Shown: positions 1-8,423, counted from the first letter of the stretch. The stretch: DNA of 64,000 nt from Streptosporangium sp040640155 (GCF_040640155.1 NZ_JBFABE010000045.1:1-64000), one strand, 5' to 3'. Made by a program: numbers and translations. The notes: generated by a model from the letters alone, not told the origin.

Positions 1-1
1 G

Positions 2-3000
2 CCGGGTGTGGTGCGTCCGTACCGGGACCATCTGGCCTGGCTCGCCCGCCAGGACCGTTCCGCCGCCGCGCGGGCGTGGCGCCGCGCCCTGGAGGGGGTC
101 GACGGGCCGACCCTCGTCGCCGCGGACCTCGACGCCCGGCCGCCGATGAACCCGGGGCGCGTCCGGGCCCGTCTCGGCGAGGACCTCACCGGCCGCCTCA
201 CCTCCGTCCTGCGCGCCCGCTCGCTCACCCTCAACACCGCCGTCCAGGGCGCCTGGGCGATCGTCCTCGCCGAGCTGACCGGCCGTGACGACGTCGTCTT
301 CGGCGGTACGGTCTCCGGCCGCCCGCCCGAGCTGCCCGGCGTGGAGCGCATGATCGGGCTGTTCATCAACACCCTGCCGGTCCGGGTACGGCTCAACCCC
401 GCCGAGCCCCTGGCCGACCTGCTCGGACGCCTCCAGGCGGAGCAGTCCGACCTGTTCCCCCACCACCATCTGGGACTGGCCGACATCCAGCGCGCCTGCG
501 GGGCCGGGCGGCTCTTCGACACGATGACGGTCCTGGAGAACTACCCCCTGGACGCCGGAGCGCTGGGCGCCGGGGTGGGAGCGGAGGGTGTGGCGGGGGC
601 CGGGGCCGAGACCCCGGCGGGGGACGGGCCGCGGCTCGTGGGCGCGTCGGGCACCGACGCCACCCACTATCCGCTCGCCCTGGCGGTCGTCCCGGGCGAG
701 CGGCTCTCCCTGCGGCTCGATCACCGCCCCGACGTGGTCCCCCGCGCCGACGCCCTGCGCATCCTGAACCGTTTCACCCGGCTCCTCGGGGCCCTGACCG
801 CCGATCCCGGGCTGCCGCTCGCCCGGCTCGACCTGCTCGCCGCCGACGAGCGAGCCCGGATCCTGTACGAATGGAGCGGGGACACGACCGGCACCGCGCC
901 CCGGGACGCAGCGACGATCGCGGAGGTCTTCGCCGGCCAGGTGGAACGGGCTCCGGACGCCGAGGCCGTCGTCGGGGACGGCGTCCGCCTCACCTACGCC
1001 GAGCTGGACCGGCGGGCCGGCCTGCTGGCGAACCGGCTGGCCGGGCTGGGCGTACGGTCCGAGACGCCGGTCGCGGTCCTGCTCGGCCGGTCCGCCGACG
1101 TGGTGGTGGCGAGCCTGGCCGTGGCCAAGGCCGGAGGGGCGTACGTCCCGATCCATCACGGTCACCCGCCGGCCCGGATGAGCTGGGTCATGGCCGACAC
1201 CGGTGCCCCCGTCCTGGTCACCGACCGCGAGCCCGGCTTCGACCACGCCGCCGCGGTGGTCGGCGTGGACGGCCGCCCCCGGGGCGCGTCCCGCCGGTCC
1301 GAGAGGCCCGGGACGCCGGAGAGATCCGAGGCGACCGGGACCGGGACCGGGACGGAGACCGGGACCGAGACGGAGACCGGGACCGGGACGGGGACCGGGA
1401 CCGGGACGGGGACACCCCGGACGGGGACACCCCGGACCCACCCCGAGCATCTCGCGTACGTCGCCTACACCTCCGGCTCGACGGGCACCCCCAAGGGGGT
1501 CGGGGTGCGCCAGCGCGACGTCGTCGCCCTGGCCGCGGACCGCAGGTGGGGGTCGCGCCACCGGCGGGTGGTGATGCACTCGCCGTACGCCTTCGACGCC
1601 TCCACCTACGAGATCTGGGTGCCGCTGCTCAACGGCGGCACGGTCGTCGTCGCACCGCCCGGGGAGCTGGGCCCGGCCGGGCTCGCCGGGGTCGTCGCGC
1701 GGCACCGGCCGACCGCCCTGTTCATCACCACGGCCCTGTTCAACCTGGTCGCCCAGGAGGCACCGGAGACGTTCGCGCCGCTTGAGGAGGTCCTCACCGG
1801 CGGGGAGGCGGCCTCGGCGGCGGCCATGCGCGCCGTGTCGGCGGCCTGCCCGGACACGCTGCTCGGCCACGTCTACGGCCCCACCGAGACCACCACGTAC
1901 GCGACCTGCCACACCGTCTCCGAGGTCGGCGCGGACGCGCCGCCCATCGGGCGGGCCATGGACGGCGGGCGGGCGTACGTGCTGGACCGCTTCCTGCGGC
2001 CGGTGCCCGCCGGGACGCCCGGGGAGCTGTACCTGGCGGGCGCGGGGCTGGCCCGCGGCTACCTCGGCCGTCCCGGCCTGACCGCGGAGAGGTTCGTCGC
2101 CTGCCCGTACGGCGGGCGGATGTACCGGACCGGAGACCTGGTCAGGTGGTCGGCCGGCGGCGAGCTGGGGTACCTGGCGCGCGCCGACCGCCAGGTCAAG
2201 ATCCGGGGTTTCCGGATCGAGCCCGCCGAGATCGAGGCCGCCCTGGCAGGGCACCCGGGGGCCGGCCAGGTGGCCGTGGTCGTCCGGGGGGGTCGCCTGC
2301 TCGCCTACGCGACCGGTCCGGCCGAGCCCGGGGAGCTGCGCCGGTTCGCCGAGGGCACGCTCCCCGAGTACATGGTGCCCGCCTCGGTGATCGGCCTGGA
2401 CGCGCTGCCGCTCACCCCGAACGGGAAGGTCGACCGGGCGGCCCTGCCCGACCCCGACGTCCCGGCCCCCGGGCGCGACCCCCGCACGCCCGCGGAGGAG
2501 CTCTGGTGCCGCCTGTTCGCCCGGGTGCTCGGCCTGGAGCGGGCCGGTGCCGACGACGGCTTCTTCGACCTGGGCGGTGACAGCATCGCGGTGCTCCGGC
2601 TGGTGTCGCTGGCCGCGCGGGAGGGGGCGGTGATCAGCCCGCGCGAGGTGTTCGCCCACCGGACCGCCGAGGCGCTGGCCCGCGCGGGGGAGCGCGCCGG
2701 GCGGGAGGAGGAGGCCGGGGGGCTGGAGACGCTGCTGCCGCTGCGCACCTCGGGATCGCGCCCGCCGCTGTTCTGCGTGCACCCCGGCGCCGGCCTGGGC
2801 TGGCCGTACGCGGGCCTGCTGCGCCACCTCGGCCCGGACCAGCCGTTGTACGCCCTGCAGGCCAGGGTGCTGACCGAGCCCGGCTACACGGCCCCGTCGA
2901 TCGAGGCGATGGCCCTGGACTACCTGGAGTGCCTGCGCGAGGTCAGGCCGCACGGGCCGTACCGGCTGGCGGGCTGGTCCATGGGCGGCCTGGTCGCCCA

Positions 3001-3496
3001 CGCCATGGCGGTGGAGCTGCGCGAGCGCGGCGAGCGGGTGGCGCTGCTGGCGCTGCTCGACGCCTACCCCGGGCGGAGGGCCGACGCGGACGGGCGCGAC
3101 ATCCGGTCCGAGCTGCTGGCCGCCGTCGGCTACGAAGGCCCCGCCGGCCCCGCCGACATCGGCGACATCGGCGACATCGGCGACGTCGTGGCGTTCCTGC
3201 GCGGCATGGCAGGCCCGTACGCGACCCTGGACGAGCGGACACTGCGCGGTGTCTACCGCAACTACGTCAACGGTGTGAAAATCTCCGGGGAGTACGTGCC
3301 GCGGCCGTTCGACGGCGACGTGCTCTTCGTGACCGCGGCGCACGGCCGTAAGGAGGGCGACCCCACCGCCGCGGACTGGAAGCCGTACGTCAGGGGCGCC
3401 GTCGACGAACGCGTCGTCGCCTGCGACCATTCCAGCATGTTGAACCCCGGGCCGATCGCGGAGATCGCCGCGCTTCTCAGAGAGGACCAGGAATGA
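2..3496 (+). CDS. Non-ribosomal peptide synthetase, terminal C-A-PCP-TE module (5' partial)
   Basis: The reading frame is open to the left edge, so the N-terminus is missing. Numbering from the GTG at 8: the C-terminal half of a condensation domain (about 1-290, without the HHxxxD motif); an adenylation domain (about 300-790) with YTSGSTGTPKGV, VYGPTETT, YRTGDLV and NGKVDR cores; a carrier domain with FFDLGGDSI (Ser859); and a type I thioesterase (about 905-1162) with GWSMGG (Ser991) and His1141. This is the releasing module, adding the last residue and freeing or cyclising the peptide. The specificity residues read by eye are D-A-Y-F-L-G-V-T-Y-K, which looks like an aliphatic-type pocket, but this is weak. 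Odd features: a Gly-Thr-rich insert (about 442-476) between cores A2 and A3, and a tandem DIG repeat near residues 1050-1060. The stop overlaps the mbtH start by 4 nt. Confidence 0.95.
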   Translation, partial: PGVVRPYRDHLAWLARQDRSAAARAWRRALEGVDGPTLVAADLDARPPMNPGRVRARLGEDLTGRLTSVLRARSLTLNTAVQGAWAIVLAELTGRDDVVFGGTVSGRPPELPGVERMIGLFINTLPVRVRLNPAEPLADLLGRLQAEQSDLFPHHHLGLADIQRACGAGRLFDTMTVLENYPLDAGALGAGVGAEGVAGAGAETPAGDGPRLVGASGTDATHYPLALAVVPGERLSLRLDHRPDVVPRADALRILNRFTRLLGALTADPGLPLARLDLLAADERARILYEWSGDTTGTAPRDAATIAEVFAGQVERAPDAEAVVGDGVRLTYAELDRRAGLLANRLAGLGVRSETPVAVLLGRSADVVVASLAVAKAGGAYVPIHHGHPPARMSWVMADTGAPVLVTDREPGFDHAAAVVGVDGRPRGASRRSERPGTPERSEATGTGTGTETGTETETGTGTGTGTGTGTPRTGTPRTHPEHLAYVAYTSGSTGTPKGVGVRQRDVVALAADRRWGSRHRRVVMHSPYAFDASTYEIWVPLLNGGTVVVAPPGELGPAGLAGVVARHRPTALFITTALFNLVAQEAPETFAPLEEVLTGGEAASAAAMRAVSAACPDTLLGHVYGPTETTTYATCHTVSEVGADAPPIGRAMDGGRAYVLDRFLRPVPAGTPGELYLAGAGLARGYLGRPGLTAERFVACPYGGRMYRTGDLVRWSAGGELGYLARADRQVKIRGFRIEPAEIEAALAGHPGAGQVAVVVRGGRLLAYATGPAEPGELRRFAEGTLPEYMVPASVIGLDALPLTPNGKVDRAALPDPDVPAPGRDPRTPAEELWCRLFARVLGLERAGADDGFFDLGGDSIAVLRLVSLAAREGAVISPREVFAHRTAEALARAGERAGREEEAGGLETLLPLRTSGSRPPLFCVHPGAGLGWPYAGLLRHLGPDQPLYALQARVLTEPGYTAPSIEAMALDYLECLREVRPHGPYRLAGWSMGGLVAHAMAVELRERGERVALLALLDAYPGRRADADGRDIRSELLAAVGYEGPAGPADIGDIGDIGDVVAFLRGMAGPYATLDERTLRGVYRNYVNGVKISGEYVPRPFDGDVLFVTAAHGRKEGDPTAADWKPYVRGAVDERVVACDHSSMLNPGPIAEIAALLREDQE
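1331..1437. repeat. GACCGG/GACGGG hexanucleotide microsatellite inside the A domain
   Basis: Degenerate hexamers (gaccgg, gacggg, gacgga) run in tandem for about 107 bp and encode alternating Gly-Thr with a few Glu. The length stays in frame. It lies in the variable loop between A-domain cores A2 and A3, where most A domains have only a short linker. Confidence 0.9.
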
Positions 3497-3705
3497 GCAC
3501 CAACCCGTTCGAGGACCCCGACGGCGTCTACCTGGCGCTGGTCAACGACGAGGGACAGTACTCCCTCTGGCCCGCCTGGTCCGAGGTCCCGGCCGGCTGG
3601 ACCGTCGCCTTCGGCGAGGACACCCGGCAGGCGTGCCTGGAGTACATCGAGGCCAACTGGACCGACATGCGGCCCAACAGCCTGATCAGGGCCATGGGGC
3701 AGTGA
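3493..3705 (+). CDS. mbtH: MbtH-like NRPS accessory protein
   Basis: A 70-aa protein with the family hallmarks: NPFEDPDG at the start, SLWPAWSEVPAGW in the middle and an ECI-like segment ending NWTDMRPNSL. MbtH-like proteins bind the N-terminal subdomain of NRPS adenylation domains and are often needed for their solubility and activity. The ATG overlaps the NRPS stop (ATGA), so the two are translationally coupled, and the likely partner is the upstream A domain or one outside the window. The length is normal for the family and nothing is missing. Confidence 0.97.
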   Translation: MSTNPFEDPDGVYLALVNDEGQYSLWPAWSEVPAGWTVAFGEDTRQACLEYIEANWTDMRPNSLIRAMGQ

Positions 3706-3730
3706 GCGGACGGACCCGCGGGGGGCTCGC

Positions 3731-4459
3731 ATGACCTGGTTGCGCTGTGCCGTCCGCCGTCCGGCGGCGGCCGCGCGGCTGTTCTGCTTCACGCACGCGG
3801 GCGGGTCGGCCGTGGCCTACCGCGAGTGGCACGCGCTGCTGCCCGCGACGGTCGAGCTGCACGCCACGCAGTTGCCCGGCAGGGCCGACCGGTTCGCCCA
3901 GGCCCCGCCGGAGAGCATGGAGGCGCTGGTCGACGCGCTGACCGAGGCGATGCTCCCGCTGCTGGACCGGCGTTTCGCGCTGTTCGGCCACAGCATGGGG
4001 GCGACGGTCGCCTACGAGGTCACCCGCCGCCTGGAGGCGCGCGGGCTCGCCCCGGCGCGGCTGTTCGTGTCCGGGTCGACGGCCCCGCACGACCGCCGCG
4101 ACACGCGCGCGCTGTCCACGTACGACGACGACGCCCTGGTGGCCGAACTCTCCAAGCTCGGCGGCACCGAGGTGGAGATCCTCGCCCACGAGGCGATGCG
4201 CGAGATCGTGCTGCCCTACGTCCGCGCCGACTTCCGCCTGCTGGAGGCGTACCGGCACCGGCCGGGACCGCCGCTGCGCACCCCGATCTCCGTCCTCGTC
4301 GGCGACGCCGACCCGGTGGTGACCCCGGAGCAGGCCAAGGCGTGGGAGGCCCGCACCTTCTCCGAGTTCTCCCTGAAGGTCTTCCCCGGCGACCACTTCT
4401 ACCTGCAGCCGCACCGCGCGGCGGTGGTCGGGGAGGTCGCCCGGCCGCTCACGGCGTGA
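3731..4459 (+). CDS. Type II thioesterase (NRPS/PKS editing)
   Basis: A 242-aa alpha/beta hydrolase of the external-thioesterase family. FCFTHAGGSA starts the fold, the nucleophile elbow is GHSMGA with Ser88, the acid lies in VGDADPVV (about 192-194) and the base is His222 in GDHFYLQPH. Such proteins remove misprimed or stalled acyl/aminoacyl groups from carrier proteins. It lies 25 nt downstream of mbtH and closes the NRPS operon. The C-terminal PLTA and the 242-aa length fit the family. Confidence 0.95.
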   Translation: MTWLRCAVRRPAAAARLFCFTHAGGSAVAYREWHALLPATVELHATQLPGRADRFAQAPPESMEALVDALTEAMLPLLDRRFALFGHSMGATVAYEVTRRLEARGLAPARLFVSGSTAPHDRRDTRALSTYDDDALVAELSKLGGTEVEILAHEAMREIVLPYVRADFRLLEAYRHRPGPPLRTPISVLVGDADPVVTPEQAKAWEARTFSEFSLKVFPGDHFYLQPHRAAVVGEVARPLTA

Positions 4460-4486
4460 ACCGGCGCCCGGGGCGGCCGAGGTCGG

Positions 4487-4550
4487 TCGTTCCCGCCGTG
4501 AGCCGGTCGCGGCGCGATGAAGGTCCGATCGTTCCCGGCGTGAGCCGGTC
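4487..4550. repeat. 22-bp direct repeat between convergent genes
   Basis: Two copies of tcgttcccgscgtgagccgg plus tc (4487-4508 and 4529-4550) differ at one base and start 42 bp apart. They fill the gap between the thioesterase and the convergent lipase gene. No open frame or clear hairpin explains them. Confidence 0.75.
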
Positions 4551-4564
4551 CAGGGGCGGGCCGC

Positions 4565-5476
4565 TCAGAGGATGAGCGCGAAGCAGTCGGGCCGGTAGTC
4601 GCGCGGCATCGGCCCGGGGGTCTCCAGCGCCTTGTTGACGTAGGAGAGCATCACCGGGTCGAGCGTCTCCAGGTTGTGCCCCAGGGCGCCCTCGACGGCC
4701 CCCTTGAGCGGGCAGTCGTCCTGTAGCAGCCGGTTGGTCACCTGCTCGGGCGGCCCCTCGACGAAGGTGGAGGCGGCCTCCTGCTCGGCCCGCAGGCCCA
4801 GCGCGGTGTAGGCGACCCCCGCCTCGACCATGGAGGGGACGGCGAGCCGGCGCATCAGCGGCGAGCCCGGCCGCAGCTCGGCGCAGACCGTCTCCCGGCC
4901 GCAGCTCCTGCCGAGCTCGCGGGCCGGCCGGTGGTGCGGCGCCCCCAGCGTGATCAGTTCCGCGACCTTGCCGGGCCCTCCCTCCGAGCGCATGTACGCC
5001 CGGGGGACGATCCCCCCGAGGCTGTGCCCGACGATCGCCACCTGCCGGGCGCCGGTGGCCTGGAGCACCCCTTCGACGAAGACGCCCAGCGTCCGGGCCG
5101 ACCGCTCGATCGAGTTGCTCCACCCGTAGTCGAGCGCGAAGACGCAGTAGCCCTGCTTGGTCAGGTACCGGGCCGCCACCGTCCAGGTGACCGCCCCGGT
5201 GCTCCGCGCCCCGTGCACGAGCACCACCGGGTACGGGGCGTCCTCGCGGGGCCGGCAGCCGAAGTCGTTGGCGGCCCGCAGGCCCGCCGACGCCATCCGC
5301 CGCGCCTCGCCGGTCATGTCGGCCCTCGGCGTCGGCGACGGCGGCGGGGAGGCCGAGGGGACGGCGGGCGTGCCCGGCCCGGTGACGAGCCTCCCGGCCG
5401 TGACGCTGAGCACCGTGAGGCCCGCCGCGACACACAGGACGATCACGACGACGTGGCCGAGCCGGAGCCGCTCCAC
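4565..5476 (-). CDS. Exported alpha/beta hydrolase (LipA-type esterase/lipase)
   Basis: A 303-aa protein. The GTG at 5476 is preceded by GAGGAGGG at good spacing. Residues 7-28 form one hydrophobic segment (signal anchor or signal peptide), followed by a Pro/Ser linker (about 37-50) and an alpha/beta hydrolase domain with VLVHG (oxyanion side) and nucleophile elbow GHSLGG (Ser152). Cysteines at about 74, 111 and in the C-terminal half suggest disulfides outside the membrane. It resembles secreted actinobacterial triacylglycerol lipase/esterase proteins. The likely role is extracellular ester hydrolysis; the substrate is unknown. It is transcribed away from carbamate kinase across a 208-nt intergenic region that holds an inverted repeat. 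The open frame continues far upstream, but only this start has a ribosome binding site and a signal sequence. Confidence 0.85.
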   Translation of the reverse strand: MERLRLGHVVVIVLCVAAGLTVLSVTAGRLVTGPGTPAVPSASPPPSPTPRADMTGEARRMASAGLRAANDFGCRPREDAPYPVVLVHGARSTGAVTWTVAARYLTKQGYCVFALDYGWSNSIERSARTLGVFVEGVLQATGARQVAIVGHSLGGIVPRAYMRSEGGPGKVAELITLGAPHHRPARELGRSCGRETVCAELRPGSPLMRRLAVPSMVEAGVAYTALGLRAEQEAASTFVEGPPEQVTNRLLQDDCPLKGAVEGALGHNLETLDPVMLSYVNKALETPGPMPRDYRPDCFALIL

Positions 5477-5657
5477 CCGATCCCTCCTCGGAAAGAAAGG
5501 GGTTCCCTCCTCGCGCGGGGGAAGTCCCGGTCCGAGCCTTTCCCGCCGCCCCGCCCCGGAGCTAGGCGCTGCCCGCGCCTGTTGCCGTCCCCGCGTTGGC
5601 CTGTCGTGACAAGCGGGCCCGGGCCCGCCGGGCGGTTGGCGCATTGCGCCGAAGGGC

Positions 5658-5683
5658 GGGCATTCCTTGGGCAAGGAGTGCCC
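5658..5683. promoter_or_regulatory. Near-perfect 12-bp inverted repeat between lipase and carbamate kinase
   Basis: GGGCATTCCTTG (5658-5669) and CAAGGAGTGCCC (5672-5683) are complementary at 11 of 12 positions with a 2-nt spacer. It sits about 24 bp upstream of a -10-like TAGCGT (5707-5712), where an activator or repressor would bind. The AAGGAG inside the right arm looks like a ribosome binding site for the ATG at 5684 but may simply be part of the operator. Confidence 0.6.
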
Positions 5684-5722
5684 ATGAGACGGGGCGGGCA
5701 GGCCGTTAGCGTCGGCCTGTGG

Positions 5723-6640
5723 GTGAACCAGGTGGGTGAGCGAGTACTGATCGCGCTCGGGGGCAACGCGATGACGGGCCCCGACGGCGCCGCCTCGCCC
5801 CTCGACCAGCATCGCGCGGTCGAAGGCGCCGTACGCCACGTGGCGGCGCTCGTCCGGGACGGCCACCGGGTGACGCTCACCCACGGCAACGGCCCCCAGG
5901 TCGGCAACCTGCTCCTGAAGAACCAACTCGCCGCGCACGTCGTCCCGCCCGTGCCGCTGGACTGGTGCGTGGCCCAGACGCAGGCCACCGTCGGCACGCT
6001 GCTCCTCGACGCGCTCGGCGGCCGGGCCGCCGTCGTGGTGACCCGCACGCTCGTCGATCCCGCCGACCCGGCATTCCGGGACCCGGTCAAGCCCGTCGGC
6101 CGCTACTTCGACGAGGCCGAGGTCCGCCACCTCGAAGGGCTCGGCCAGACCTGGCGCCGCTTCGCCCGGGGCTGGCGCCGGGTGGTGGCCTCCCCGGAGC
6201 CGCTGGAGATCCTCGACGCGCCGGCCGTGGTGTCGCTGACGGACGCCGGGTTCACCGTGGTGGCCGCGGGCGGCGGGGGCGTGCCCGTGGTCCGCGACGC
6301 GGACGGGCGGCTGGGCGGCGTCGAGGCCGTGGTCGACAAGGACCTGGCCGCCGCCGTGCTCGCCCGCGCGGTGGGGGCCACGGTCCTGGTCATCGCGACC
6401 GACGTCCCCGCCGCGGTCGTCGGGTTCGGCACCGCCTCGGCCAGGCCCCTGGGCGCCGTCGGCGTGACGGAACTGCGCGCGCTGCACACCGCCGGGCACT
6501 TCGCCGGGGGCAGCATGGGTCCCAAGGTCGAGGCCGCGCTCCGCTTCGTCGAGCGGGGCGGCGACCGCTCGGTGATCACCTCCCTGGAGGAGATCGGGAC
6601 GTCGCTGACCGGGAAGACCGGCACCGTGGTGCGAAAGTGA
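5723..6640 (+). CDS. arcC: Carbamate kinase
   Basis: Carbamate kinase of the amino-acid kinase fold: VLIALGGNAM near the N-terminus, LTHGNGPQVGNLL, the segment VVAAGGGGVPVV for nucleotide binding, a VDKDLAA segment and the C-terminal FAGGSMGPKVEAA. It interconverts carbamoyl phosphate plus ADP with carbamate plus ATP. From the GTG at 5723 the protein is 305 aa, normal for the family. An ATG at 5684 is in frame and has an AAGGAG 5 nt upstream, but that AAGGAG belongs to an inverted repeat and the extra 13 residues match nothing in the family. The next gene, 24 nt downstream, is a ring-opening amidohydrolase, so the pair probably recovers ATP and ammonia from a nitrogen heterocycle rather than from arginine; no arginine deiminase genes are present. 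Confidence 0.93.
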   Translation: MNQVGERVLIALGGNAMTGPDGAASPLDQHRAVEGAVRHVAALVRDGHRVTLTHGNGPQVGNLLLKNQLAAHVVPPVPLDWCVAQTQATVGTLLLDALGGRAAVVVTRTLVDPADPAFRDPVKPVGRYFDEAEVRHLEGLGQTWRRFARGWRRVVASPEPLEILDAPAVVSLTDAGFTVVAAGGGGVPVVRDADGRLGGVEAVVDKDLAAAVLARAVGATVLVIATDVPAAVVGFGTASARPLGAVGVTELRALHTAGHFAGGSMGPKVEAALRFVERGGDRSVITSLEEIGTSLTGKTGTVVRK

Positions 6641-6664
6641 ACAGGACTGTGAAAGGTGGCAGGG

Positions 6665-7756
6665 ATGCCGGAACCCATTGAAGTGCGCAAGGTGCCCATC
6701 GAGAGCGTGACCGACGCCTCCGGCCTGGCCCGCCTCATCGACGAGGGGGTGATCGAGGCCGCCCGCGTCCTCGCGGTGATCGGCAAGACCGAGGGCAACG
6801 GCGGGGTCAACGACTACACCCGCATCCTGGCCGACCGCGCCTTCCGCGAGGTGCTCGCGGACAAGGGGCACCCGTCCCCGGAGAGCGTCCCGCTGGTCTG
6901 GTCGGGCGGCACCGACGGCGTGCTCAGCCCGCACGCCACGATCTTCGCCACCACTGCGGACGCCGAGCCGAACGACGAACCCCGGGTGAGCGTCGGCATC
7001 GCGATGAGCGAGGTGATCCTGCCCGAGGACATCGGCCGCCCGGCGATGGTGGAGAAGGTCGCCGCCGGGGTCCGCGAGGCCATGAAGCTCGCGGGGATCG
7101 ACGACCCGGCCGACGTCCACTACGTCCAGACCAAGACCCCCCTGCTCACCCTGTCCACGATCAACGACGCCAAGTCGCGCGGCAAGGACGTGGTGATCGA
7201 GGACACCGGCCCGTCGATGGACATCTCCAACTCGACCACCGCGCTGGGCATCGCCGTGGCGCTGGGCGAGATCGAGATGCCCGCCGCCGACCAGATCCAC
7301 CGCGACCTGTCGCTGTACTCCTCGGTCGCGTCGTGCTCCTCGGGCGTCGAGCTGGACCGCGCGCAGATCGTGGTCGTCGGCAACGTACGGGGCATCGGCG
7401 GCCGCTACCGGATCGGCCACTCGGTCATGAAGGACGCGCTGGACGCCGACGGCATCTGGGAGGCGATCCGCTCCAGCGGCATCGAGCTGCCCGAGCGCCC
7501 GCACCCGTCCGACCTGGGCGACCGGCTGGTCAACGTGTTCATGAAGTGCGAGGCCGACCCCTCGGGCAGCGTCCGGGGCCGCCGCAACATCATGCTCGAC
7601 GACTCCGACGTCCACTGGCACCGCCAGATCAAGGCCACCGTCGGCGGCGTCGCGGCCAGCGTCACCGGCGACCCGGCCGTGTTCGTCTCGGTCGCCGCCG
7701 TCCACCAGGGCCCCAGCGGGGGCGGACCGGTGGCCGCCATCGCCGACCTGGGCTGA
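6665..7756 (+). CDS. Ring-opening amidohydrolase (cyanuric acid hydrolase/barbiturase family)
   Basis: A 363-aa protein of the AtzD/barbiturase 'Toblerone' family. The three internal repeats are visible: each contributes a Lys (in IGKTEGNGG, VQTKTPLL and the MKCEADPSG area) and a Ser (in VWSGGTDG, SVASCSSGVE and HQGPSGGGP). These Lys-Ser pairs form the threefold active site that hydrolyses the cyclic imide bond of cyanuric acid (to carboxybiuret) or barbiturate (to ureidomalonate). Which substrate is used cannot be told by eye. The ATG at 6665 was chosen over the GTG at 6656 because AAAGG lies about 8 nt upstream. It is co-transcribed with carbamate kinase; no biuret or allophanate hydrolase is nearby. 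Confidence 0.92.
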   Translation: MPEPIEVRKVPIESVTDASGLARLIDEGVIEAARVLAVIGKTEGNGGVNDYTRILADRAFREVLADKGHPSPESVPLVWSGGTDGVLSPHATIFATTADAEPNDEPRVSVGIAMSEVILPEDIGRPAMVEKVAAGVREAMKLAGIDDPADVHYVQTKTPLLTLSTINDAKSRGKDVVIEDTGPSMDISNSTTALGIAVALGEIEMPAADQIHRDLSLYSSVASCSSGVELDRAQIVVVGNVRGIGGRYRIGHSVMKDALDADGIWEAIRSSGIELPERPHPSDLGDRLVNVFMKCEADPSGSVRGRRNIMLDDSDVHWHRQIKATVGGVAASVTGDPAVFVSVAAVHQGPSGGGPVAAIADLG

Positions 7757-7854
7757 GGACCGCCCGCCGCCCCGCGTCCCCGTCCGCCCGCCTCCCGGGG
7801 GGACCGGGAACGGTGACCGGGGCGCGGCGGTCGCCCGCCCGTCCCGGCCGCCGG

Positions 7855-7860
7855 TAGGCT
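7855..7860 (+). promoter_or_regulatory. -10 box TAGGCT, leaderless promoter
   Basis: TAGGCT ends 8 nt before the GTG start at 7869, so the transcript would begin within about 2 nt of the start codon. No ribosome binding site is present. Confidence 0.55.
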
Positions 7861-7868
7861 CCCGGTTC

Positions 7869-8423
7869 GTGCCGAGCATTCCGCAACCCCTGGTCCCCGG
7901 TGACGACGGCGCCGCCGACGCCGCCGTGACGTCCGCCCTCGCGGCCTTCGCCGCGGGGACGGCGCACGCGGGCGAGGTGGTCACCGCCCTCGGCGGAGCC
8001 CGGCTGCTCGTGCCGGTGGTCGCCCTGCTGAAGGAGTCGGAGATCGGCGAGCACGGCCTGCGGCAGGAGAAGGAGAGCGAGATGGCCCTCCCGAAGCTCG
8101 TCGGCGCCGACGGCCGCGAGGCGGTGCTCGCCTTCACCGGGGCCGGGGCGCTGCGCCGCTGGCGCGCCGACGCCCGGCCCATCCAGACCACCGCCCTGCA
8201 GGTCTGCCGGGCCGCCGCGCACGAGAACGCCGCCGCCGTGGTGGTGGACGTCGCGGGCCCGGTGCCCTTCGTCATCGAGGGCGACCTGCTGCGTGTCCTG
8301 GCCGCCGTCGAGTCGGGCACCCTGGACGGGCTGGGACCCGGCGTCACCGTGGCGCGGATGGAAGAGACCTCCGAGCCCCCCAGGCGTCGGCGGTTCGGTT
8401 GGCCGCCGCGTGGACGAGGTTGA
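7869..8423 (+). CDS. SseB family protein
   Basis: A 184-aa soluble protein. The region from about residue 15 to 125 matches the SseB N-terminal-like domain of actinobacterial proteins: a segment ending LLVPVVALL, the acidic motif EKESEMALP, AVLAFTGAGALRRW and ARPIQTTALQVCRAA. The tail is basic (EPPRRRRFGWPPRGRG). The molecular role is unknown, although such genes are common next to housekeeping loci in actinomycetes. It starts with GTG and appears leaderless. Its last 80 bp overlap, tail to tail, the end of the antiporter-like gene on the other strand. Confidence 0.85.
   Translation: MPSIPQPLVPGDDGAADAAVTSALAAFAAGTAHAGEVVTALGGARLLVPVVALLKESEIGEHGLRQEKESEMALPKLVGADGREAVLAFTGAGALRRWRADARPIQTTALQVCRAAAHENAAAVVVDVAGPVPFVIEGDLLRVLAAVESGTLDGLGPGVTVARMEETSEPPRRRRFGWPPRGRG

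Noticed and set aside
5477..8347. Very long minus-strand open frame continuing from the lipase gene to 8347
   Set aside because: It runs antisense to carbamate kinase and the amidohydrolase, has Arg/Gly/Pro/Asp-rich composition and no motifs. It is open because of high GC third positions of the true genes. Only the part below 5476 is real.
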